5,528 nt of DNA from Chloroflexota bacterium (GTDB lineage Bacteria; Chloroflexota; Anaerolineae; Promineifilales; Promineifilaceae). The notes beneath the pieces were generated by a model. The model did not search any database and was not told the DNA's origin. It worked only from the letters and a program-made list of their open reading frames with translations. The translations under genes were made by a program, and so were the position numbers. The stretch is taken from contig JAUVOB010000129.1 of the NCBI GenBank assembly GCA_030599405.1, positions 1 through 5,528 of the forward strand. The letters run 5' to 3'. The stretch's first letter is position 1. Each line of letters opens with the position of its first letter. Of this stretch, positions 1 through 5,528 are shown in pieces.

Positions 1-1
1 A

Positions 2-64
2 CTGGTAGGATCGGGGGCCGATCAGAAAAGCGAATCAGTCAATTCCAATAACGAGAGCAAATAA
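2..64 (+). CDS. Possible C-terminal tail of an upstream gene (partial, uncertain)
   Basis: From base 2 one frame is open for 20 codons and ends at TAA 62-64, followed at once by a second in-frame TAA at 65-67. The encoded tail is hydrophilic and rich in Ser, Asn, Glu and Lys (it ends ESVNSNNESK), as unstructured protein ends often are. If real, the gene would end 25 bases before the ATG at 90, a spacing that fits an operon. The evidence is thin: a second frame is open from base 1 to TAA 49-51, and 20 codons are too few to show coding bias or a family. No function can be given. Confidence 0.25.
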   Translation: MVGSGADQKSESVNSNNESK

Positions 65-89
65 TAAATCGGTCACCAATCACTGGATT

Positions 90-1319
90 ATGAAGATTCT
101 AGAGGTTCTTACTTATTACAGGCCCCATATTAGCGGGCTGACAATTTACGTTGAACGACTTTCAAGGGCATTAGCCCGCATGGGCAATCAGGTTACGGTC
201 TTCACATCTCAGTACGAATCATCTTTACCGGGCCAAGAGATGCAGGACGGTGTGCATATCATCCGCGTTCCCGTCGCCTTCCGTGTAAGCAAGGGCGTTA
301 TCATGCCCCGATTTGGACCCATGGCCTGGAAAATGGTTCGCAACGCCGACATCGTGCACCTTCATCTACCCCAATTCGATGCACCCGGCGTAGCCTTCAG
401 AGGGAAATTGATGGGTAGACCGGTAGTCCTCACCTATCACTCGGATCTCCGGCTTCCAGATGGTCCGTTCAATCGAGTCGCCGAGCAAGTCGTCAATGTG
501 ATGAATCGACTGGCCGGCGGCTTGGCTGATGCCGTTGTTACTTATACTTATGACTTCGGAAGCCATTCTCCGTTCCTATCCAGGTATCTCGACAGAAAAT
601 TGTATGTGATACCACCACCAGTCGAGTTGGTTCCAGTAGATGACGGGAGAGTACAAGAGTTTCGTTCAGCGCACGATTTGGAGGGTAAACGGGTGATAGG
701 CATATCGGCTCGAATTGCGGCCGAGAAGGGAATTGAGGTGCTACTTCGAGCCCTACCATTTATCTTGGAAAAGCATCCCGATGCCCACGTGCTTCAAGCG
801 AATCCGGCGACATTAGGTGAGTCGGCATACCAAGCCATGCTTGAACCCCTTCTGAAGCAATATGAGGCCAATTATCATCTTCTGGGACCGCTATTCGGCG
901 CGGATCTGTCGGCATTCTACCGGTCGTTAGATTGCTTGGTTATGTGTTCCCTCAATAACACGGAGACATTTGGCCTGGTTCAGGTTGAGGCCATGATGAG
1001 TGGAACTCCTGTTGTTTCTTCCAATCTGCCGGGCGTACGCCAGCCTGTAACGTTAACAGGAATGGGAGAGGTCACGCCTGTTGGCGATCATATAGCCCTT
1101 GCGGACGCCATCGTGCGTATACTCGACAATCAAGAATCCTACTTAAGACCCTCGAATATTATTGCCGAGTCCTTTGATCCCGACGCGACCGCCGCAGAAT
1201 ACATGGACTTGTTCCACAATCTTCTCTACGGTAATGCTGGTGGCAAAACCATAGAGCCAGACGTTTACGATAATCTGAGGAAGATGAAGGAGCTGTATGA
1301 AGTGGCTGGAACCGGATAG
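90..1319 (+). CDS. GT4-family glycosyltransferase (GT-B fold), cytoplasmic
   Basis: This 409-residue protein is a retaining glycosyltransferase of the GT4 / 'glycosyl transferases group 1' type, expected to move a sugar from a nucleotide donor to a lipid- or glycan-linked acceptor at the inner membrane face. The N-terminal acceptor half (about 1-185) opens with MKILEVLTYYRPHISGLTIY, the family's nucleotide-fold start, and carries the conserved His in YHSD (H117). The donor half (about 200-380) has SARIAAEKG with the phosphate-binding pair R208 and K213. It also has the E-x7-E motif, E292 and E300, in TETFGLVQVEAM, followed by SGTPVVSS and a GVRQPV loop. Length is normal and no key residue is missing. 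No signal peptide or membrane helix is seen. The ATG at 90 gives the canonical N-terminus; only a weak TGGA (84-87) precedes it. The next gene starts 21 bases downstream in the same frame. Family assignment is secure; the sugar and acceptor are unknown. Confidence 0.95.
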   Translation: MKILEVLTYYRPHISGLTIYVERLSRALARMGNQVTVFTSQYESSLPGQEMQDGVHIIRVPVAFRVSKGVIMPRFGPMAWKMVRNADIVHLHLPQFDAPGVAFRGKLMGRPVVLTYHSDLRLPDGPFNRVAEQVVNVMNRLAGGLADAVVTYTYDFGSHSPFLSRYLDRKLYVIPPPVELVPVDDGRVQEFRSAHDLEGKRVIGISARIAAEKGIEVLLRALPFILEKHPDAHVLQANPATLGESAYQAMLEPLLKQYEANYHLLGPLFGADLSAFYRSLDCLVMCSLNNTETFGLVQVEAMMSGTPVVSSNLPGVRQPVTLTGMGEVTPVGDHIALADAIVRILDNQESYLRPSNIIAESFDPDATAAEYMDLFHNLLYGNAGGKTIEPDVYDNLRKMKELYEVAGTG

Positions 1320-1340
1320 ATCAGCATTCTTGGTAAACCA

Positions 1341-4340
1341 TTGAAAAACGGAGTTGACAGCTCAAAGCTACGACCTGATCAGTCCGGCTCGGACGGCACG
1401 AGAGAGACGGATCTGCTGTGGCTCTATTTGAAAGCGGTTCCGGCTTTCCGAGCCTTGCTGCGTGCTGTAGAGTCTAGGTTCTATCAACATATCGAACTCC
1501 CAGAACCGATACTCGACCTTGGCTGTGGCGATGGCCTGTTTGCTGAGTTGACGTTCGATAGCAAATTGTCGGCCGGCATCGATCCATGGTGGGGACCACT
1601 TCTCAAAGCAGATAGGAGCGATGCGTATAACACGGTAATTCAAGGTTTTGGTCATGAGCTTCCGTTTGCCAATGGTCACTTCGGCTCGGCCATCAGTAAC
1701 TCTGTACTCGAGCATATCTCCGATCTCCAACCCGTACTATACGAAATTCATCGGGTCCTTCGAGACGACGGCCGGTTCGTCGTTACCATGCCGAGCCACT
1801 ATTTCACCACCAATTTAGGTGGCGCCATGGCATTGGAAAAAGTGCGCCTGAAACCACTCGCTGATGCCTACCGGCGCGCCTTTAATGGAATTGCTAGACA
1901 TGCCCACGTAGATCCGCCCGAAAAGTGGGCAGCACGTTTTGCCGATGCTGGTTTCTCCGTCACGCGCTGGCAATATTACTTCTCGACCAAAGCCCTACAT
2001 GCCCTGGAGATTGGACATCTACAGGGCCTCCCTTCGGCCATTATCCACGCCATAGCAGGCCATTGGATTCTCGCTCCCTGGGAAAGCAACCTTAGGATAA
2101 CAGAACGCTGGGTAAGGCCGTTCTACGTTGAAGAGCCGTCTACTCCAGGCACCATGGCACTTTTCGTCCTGCGAAAAAGCTCCAGCCGGCCAGTCTCCCT
2201 GTCATTACCAGAACCCAACCCAATTGACTTCTCTGAACGTGAATTGGACCAATCTGTGACCTTCACCTCAACGGAAGAACCGGTCATCGATGATGCCGAA
2301 TTGTCTCTTATATCCACATCCACGCCCGACCCGGAGCCCGGTGTTGAGCCTCATCCTGAGACGGGACCCTCGGGAAAAAAGGGAATACCGTGGAGATTAC
2401 CCAGAGGATGGTTGGGCGTTACTCTGATCTTGCTGTCGATGCTGTCTGCATCAATTGGCATCAGCACCCTGAGAAGCGGAGAGATTAAGCCGCTCCAATC
2501 CATTTTGTGGTTCCTTTTCTCAGCTGCTGCGTTCCTTCTGGCAGGCAATACAGGAATACTGTCGTCAGCGCGCTTTAACGTGACCAAGAGTATTAAAGGC
2601 GCGCCCCGACGCAGATGGTTGGTGGTGGTTTCTCTTTTCTTTGCATTTCTGGCTTACCAGATAGCGAATAATCCTTCATCGGAGAAACGAGCATTTGTCG
2701 CCATAGCCTTTTGGCTCCTCGCAATTCTGATGGCATCCTTCGCTCTCTTGGACCGTCGGCGAGAACGCTCCAACATGCGACCGTATCGACACCCCCTGCA
2801 ATCCTGGGAGATAGCAGCGATCGTGGCCATATTTATCGGTGCACTGGCAATACGCCTTGTCGATATCACGTCCCACCCGTTCATTTTAAGTGGAAGCGAA
2901 GCCAGTATCGGCCTCGACGCTTGGGAAGTTGCTAATGGTAGGATTCAAAGCCCATTCGCATCCGCTTGGTTGACAAATCCGACGATGCCCCTGTACCTAT
3001 TGGCTATTCCAATAAAGATATTAGGTCGCACCGTTCTGGCGATCCGCGTCTTGTCGCCGTTCATTGGAGCCCTTACCGTGGTGGCGATATATCTGTTCGG
3101 ACGGCGTCTTTGGGGACCGGTAGTTGGCTTGATTGCCGCTTTGTTGTTGGCGGGATCTCATGTACACATCCACTATAGCCGCCTCGGGATGACAAATATA
3201 TGGGACCCATTGCTGGTTACAGCCGCCATAGGCCTGCTATACGTGGCCTGGCAAGAACGTAATCGGAGACTGTGGATTGTCGCAGGATTCATGACCGGGC
3301 TCAACGCCTATGTTTACACAGCCTCTCACATTCTTCCAATCATTTTGCTTGGGTTATTTATCTATTTGTTACGCGACTGGCGTGAGCTCTGGGAGCAACG
3401 CTCGAATATTTTTGCAGTGTCGGTCATGGTCTTGATCGTTGCCTTACCTCAGTTACTTTATTATCGAGTATATCCATCTATCTTTTTTGACCGGGTTAAC
3501 ACGCTCGGCATCATCCAAAGCGGCTGGATGCTCCAAGAGAGTAACTTAACGGGTTTAAGCCCCATTGAAGTTCTAATTAGACAGCTCTGGTCGGGAATGC
3601 TGTCGTTTCAGGCAGGTCAAGATAATAGTACAGCCTATAATCCCGGAGTATCCCTACTCGGTTTCTGGTCGGCAGCGCTGTTAGTTCTTGGCGCTGGAAT
3701 GGCCATTTGGCGTTTCAGGCAGCTGCGGTTTGCCGTCCTTCTCATCTGGACAGGTGTGACGCTGATTTTTGCTGGTGGACTCTTGGACAGTCCTCCAAAC
3801 AGCCACAGGCTGCTCATCGCTATACCCGCAGTGTATCTATTGGTGTCCCTAGCAGCGGTCTGGTTGGTATATCAAGGTCTTCGTGTACTTAAAGTCTCGA
3901 AACGATATGTTTTGCCGGTTGTGGTTTCGATTGCGGTCCTGATTGTGGTAGGTGATTTGCTTTTCTATTTCGGCGATTATCGGGATCAGACTAGGTATGG
4001 CGATCGCAATACTGAAGTCGCAAGTGAAGTTTCAGTCTATCTTGACTCATTGGAAGGTCAGTGGCTCGTGTATTTTTATGGCGCGCCAAGCATGTATTCA
4101 TCGTTTTCCACCTTTGCCTATTTGGTCGAAGATTTTGGTACGGATATACGCATAATAGATGTCGAGGAACCCGGTTCGGTACCACCTGCCATGCCAGGGA
4201 CGAACGTACTCTATGTCTTCTTGCCAGAGCGCCTGGAGGAACTTGAGCAAGTTCAAGAACTTTTTGAGGACGGGGAGCTCAACATACTTTCTGGTTATCA
4301 TGCGAATCCTCTCTCGTATATCTATCAGATACAAAGCTGA
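1341..4340 (+). CDS. Fusion: SAM-dependent methyltransferase + GT-C (GT39-like) membrane glycosyltransferase
   Basis: This 999-residue protein has at least four parts. Residues 20-280 are a class I methyltransferase of the Methyltransf_11 type: SAM-binding ILDLGCGDG (57-65), an acidic residue after strand 2 (D81 in GIDPWW), ELPF (106-109), LEHI (123-126), and RVLRDDGRFVVTMPS (138-152). Residues 281-354 are a polar, Pro/Glu-rich linker. Residues 355-470 hold four probable membrane helices (about 357-377, 386-404, 425-443, 449-470). Residues 489-876 resemble a GT39/ArnT-like GT-C enzyme that uses a polyprenyl-phosphate sugar: an outer loop with SHPFILSGSEA (511-521), NPTMPLYLLA, IRVLSPFIGALTV, SRLGMTNIWDP (613-623) and SHRLLIAIP (821-829). 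A soluble domain (877-999) probably lies outside. Arg/Lys-rich segments at 411-425 and 471-484 fit a cytoplasmic methyltransferase with an even number of helices before the GT-C core. TTG 1341 is chosen because the first ATG is residue 150, inside the methyltransferase, and TTG 1428 would trim conserved-looking N-terminal residues. No Shine-Dalgarno is visible. Substrates are unknown. Confidence 0.9.
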   Translation: MKNGVDSSKLRPDQSGSDGTRETDLLWLYLKAVPAFRALLRAVESRFYQHIELPEPILDLGCGDGLFAELTFDSKLSAGIDPWWGPLLKADRSDAYNTVIQGFGHELPFANGHFGSAISNSVLEHISDLQPVLYEIHRVLRDDGRFVVTMPSHYFTTNLGGAMALEKVRLKPLADAYRRAFNGIARHAHVDPPEKWAARFADAGFSVTRWQYYFSTKALHALEIGHLQGLPSAIIHAIAGHWILAPWESNLRITERWVRPFYVEEPSTPGTMALFVLRKSSSRPVSLSLPEPNPIDFSERELDQSVTFTSTEEPVIDDAELSLISTSTPDPEPGVEPHPETGPSGKKGIPWRLPRGWLGVTLILLSMLSASIGISTLRSGEIKPLQSILWFLFSAAAFLLAGNTGILSSARFNVTKSIKGAPRRRWLVVVSLFFAFLAYQIANNPSSEKRAFVAIAFWLLAILMASFALLDRRRERSNMRPYRHPLQSWEIAAIVAIFIGALAIRLVDITSHPFILSGSEASIGLDAWEVANGRIQSPFASAWLTNPTMPLYLLAIPIKILGRTVLAIRVLSPFIGALTVVAIYLFGRRLWGPVVGLIAALLLAGSHVHIHYSRLGMTNIWDPLLVTAAIGLLYVAWQERNRRLWIVAGFMTGLNAYVYTASHILPIILLGLFIYLLRDWRELWEQRSNIFAVSVMVLIVALPQLLYYRVYPSIFFDRVNTLGIIQSGWMLQESNLTGLSPIEVLIRQLWSGMLSFQAGQDNSTAYNPGVSLLGFWSAALLVLGAGMAIWRFRQLRFAVLLIWTGVTLIFAGGLLDSPPNSHRLLIAIPAVYLLVSLAAVWLVYQGLRVLKVSKRYVLPVVVSIAVLIVVGDLLFYFGDYRDQTRYGDRNTEVASEVSVYLDSLEGQWLVYFYGAPSMYSSFSTFAYLVEDFGTDIRIIDVEEPGSVPPAMPGTNVLYVFLPERLEELEQVQELFEDGELNILSGYHANPLSYIYQIQS

Positions 4341-4354
4341 TCACAGTCGTTCGC

Positions 4355-4364
4355 GAGTGCACTC
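4355..4364. repeat. Perfect 10-base palindrome GAGTGCACTC
   Basis: GAGTGCACTC reads the same on both strands and lies 15 bases after the stop of the methyltransferase/GT-C gene. It has no loop, so it is poorly suited to an RNA hairpin; as DNA it could be a dimeric protein-binding site. Only one copy was seen in the window, and it does not extend beyond 10 bases. A chance occurrence is quite possible. Confidence 0.3.
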
Positions 4365-4550
4365 ATTAGTTCAAAGACGCCAACAGATTAACCAGGAGTT
4401 AACACGCTTGAGATCCAGATCCAGGCCGATAGAATACAAGCTCAGTAATATAGGCATCTCTTTTGACTGCACGACGATCGATGATGCGAGGAATTTCATC
4501 TGACACGGAACAAAAGTGCGTCTTCTAAGGTCTGTATGTGTAACATAGGA

Positions 4551-4570
4551 AAGCAGGCCTCGGGCTGCTT
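4551..4570 (+). other. Weak hairpin just upstream of the third gene
   Basis: AAGCAG (4551-4556) is the reverse complement of CTGCTT (4565-4570), leaving an 8-base loop GCCTCGGG. The stem does not extend outwards. No T run follows (the next bases are GATTCACTCT), so it is not a typical rho-independent terminator. It ends 20 bases before ATG 4591 and could shape the leader of that mRNA, but a 6-bp stem is also expected by chance. Confidence 0.25.
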
Positions 4571-4590
4571 GATTCACTCTGGCAATAGAT

Positions 4591-5528
4591 ATGCAATCTG
4601 ACGATGTAATACAAAACGCTCAAAACAGCGTACAAGATGCCGAGAAGGACCACTCGACCGGGTTGACATCGTCGGATAGTGAAGGTACTCCTCGCCACAC
4701 CAACTGGCTTAACGCGAAAACCACCGCTGTTCTCCTACTTCTGATTGTACTTATCATCGCGGCTTATTTTCGCTTCACCGGGCTTAACTGGGACGACACA
4801 TATCACCTCCATCCAGATGAGCGTTTTCTCACGGATACAGCCAGCCTGCTTCGTTCTACAGACCCGATAACTTACCTTAAAACTTCTGACTCCCCGCTCA
4901 ATCCATACAACGTGGGAAAAACCTTCTACGTCTATGGCAATTTCCCCATGAGCATCACGCGCTTGGTTGCAGAATGGTCAGATGAGGCCTGCCAAATACT
5001 GGGCGATCGCTGCTCATATCGATTCATTTATTATGACGGGATCCAGTTCGTGGGCCGGTTTTTGTCCGCAGTCGTTGATTTACTTTCCGTAGCTTTCACT
5101 TTTCTAATCGGCCGTCGCTTGTACGATTGGCGAACCGGCATATTAGCTGCCCTCCTGATGGCTCTGGCCGTCTTACCTATCCAGCAGTCTCACTTTTTCA
5201 CAATGGACAATTGGGCTGCAGCGGCGACCGTGGTAGCGATGTACGCGGCCGTTCGGGCCAGCGAAAATAGTAGAGAAATCCGCTGGTGGGTGTTGTTCGG
5301 CGTTATGCTTGGCCTCTCCGTAGCCTCACGGATCAACCTCGCCCCTCTTGCATCAATGGCTGTTGTGGCGGCCTTTATCTGGCTTGCTCGTCGCTCTTCT
5401 GACTCGTATCCTGATGAGGGCTGGAGATATGTGCTCACCTCTAGAGGAAAGTCAGATGTACTAAACGTAGTGGTAGGCATCGTCATCGCTGCTCTCCTTT
5501 CAGTTGTTACCTTTCGATTAGCCCAACC
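4591..5528 (+). CDS. GT-C-type membrane glycosyltransferase, HPDER family (partial, runs off the right edge)
   Basis: The frame is open from ATG 4591 to the window end, giving 312 residues without a stop. A polar N-terminus of about 42 residues precedes a first membrane helix (about 44-60). An outer loop follows with LHPDERFLT (73-81); D76 and E77 occupy the position of the catalytic or metal-binding acids of GT-C enzymes such as the GT39/PMT group. Further on are GRFLSAVVDLLSVAFTFLIG (155-174), GRRLYDWRTG, SHFFTMDNW (200-208) and ASRINLAPL (245-253), with more helices near 181-197, 206-220, 231-246, 250-266 and 288-308. Together these mark a polytopic glycosyltransferase using a lipid-phosphate sugar. 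An in-frame TGA at 4570 limits the start to 4591, apart from non-ATG codons CTG 4579 and ATA 4585; no Shine-Dalgarno is visible. From memory, similar N-termini occur in long Chloroflexota proteins that also carry DUF2298/Chlor_Arch_YYY regions, so the full protein may be much longer; this cannot be tested here. Confidence 0.88.
   Translation, partial: MQSDDVIQNAQNSVQDAEKDHSTGLTSSDSEGTPRHTNWLNAKTTAVLLLLIVLIIAAYFRFTGLNWDDTYHLHPDERFLTDTASLLRSTDPITYLKTSDSPLNPYNVGKTFYVYGNFPMSITRLVAEWSDEACQILGDRCSYRFIYYDGIQFVGRFLSAVVDLLSVAFTFLIGRRLYDWRTGILAALLMALAVLPIQQSHFFTMDNWAAAATVVAMYAAVRASENSREIRWWVLFGVMLGLSVASRINLAPLASMAVVAAFIWLARRSSDSYPDEGWRYVLTSRGKSDVLNVVVGIVIAALLSVVTFRLAQ

Larger units (their letters stand above)
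4341..4590. other. Intergenic gap with no convincing gene
   Basis: These 250 bases separate the two membrane glycosyltransferase genes, far more than the 21 bases between genes 1 and 2, so a separate promoter for the third gene is possible. A TTGACT at 4463-4468 resembles a -35 box, but no good -10 lies 16-18 bases downstream. A TAATAT at 4446-4451 has no -35 partner. There is no GC-rich hairpin followed by a T run after the stop at 4340. An antisense frame (4577 down to 4371, GTG start, 68 codons) fills much of the gap but has no ribosome binding site and no recognisable motif. A tandem AGATCC AGATCC lies near 4410-4422. Confidence 0.6.

Noticed and set aside
1044..1060. Near-palindrome CCTGT...ACAGG around AACGTT inside the GT4 gene
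   Set aside because: The arms are only five bases, it lies within conserved-looking coding sequence, and no second copy was seen; chance is sufficient.
1354..1359. TTGACA resembling a -35 promoter box near the start of the fusion gene
   Set aside because: No plausible -10 box lies 16-18 bases downstream; TTGACA also occurs within coding sequence at 2970 and 4663, where the match is equally unsupported.
4159..4503. 114-codon + strand frame overlapping the end of the fusion gene and running into the gap
   Set aside because: More than half of it is an alternative frame of a well-supported gene, and the part beyond 4340 has no family-like features.
4371..4577. Antisense 68-codon frame filling most of the gap between genes 2 and 3
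   Set aside because: It starts with GTG, has no ribosome binding site upstream, shows no recognisable motif or membrane segment, and opposes all other genes in the window.
4551..4590. Rho-independent terminator from the AAGCAG/CTGCTT hairpin
   Set aside because: The stem is short, the loop is large and no T tract follows, so only a weak hairpin is reported.
5190..5486. 98-codon antisense frame inside the third gene
   Set aside because: It lies fully opposite a frame with clear GT-C motifs and membrane helices, and its product has low-complexity Ala/Thr/Arg content typical of shadow frames.

Overview
The window looks like part of a bacterial cell-surface polysaccharide or glycolipid assembly locus, most plausibly from a member of the Chloroflexota. 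The phylum call is an inference. It rests on the style of two membrane glycosyltransferases: one carries the LHPDERFLT and SHFFT-x-D motifs that I associate with large Chloroflexota (and some archaeal) membrane proteins, the other a GT39-like core with SRLGMTNIWDP. Mixed G+C of roughly one half by eye and a TTG start also fit, but do not prove it. No rRNA, tRNA, mobile element, CRISPR array or integration site was seen.

Layout, all on the + strand. Positions 1-89 are upstream DNA that may hold the last codons of a previous gene, ending in tandem TAA stops. Positions 90-1319 encode a complete GT4-type (GT-B fold) cytoplasmic glycosyltransferase. After 21 bases, in the same reading frame, comes a 999-residue protein (1341-4340). 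It joins an N-terminal SAM-dependent methyltransferase to a long polar linker, a four-helix membrane module, a GT-C/GT39-like polytopic glycosyltransferase core and a C-terminal soluble domain. A 250-base gap (4341-4590) holds no convincing gene, only a short perfect palindrome and a weak hairpin. A second GT-C-type membrane protein starts at ATG 4591 and runs off the right edge at 5528, so only its first 312 residues are visible.

How the genes may work together (inference): the GT4 enzyme would transfer sugars from nucleotide donors on the cytoplasmic face. The two GT-C proteins would use polyprenyl-phosphate-linked sugars on the outer face of the membrane. The fused methyltransferase could modify a lipid-linked sugar or another precursor on the inside, physically coupled to the membrane enzyme. 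Acceptor, donor and final product cannot be read from the sequence.

Most noteworthy are the methyltransferase/GT-C fusion, the loss of the first acidic residue in the usual DE position of its GT-C loop, the shared frame of genes 1 and 2 across a single TAG, and the absence of a Shine-Dalgarno sequence at all three starts. No clearly new defence or mobile system was found.
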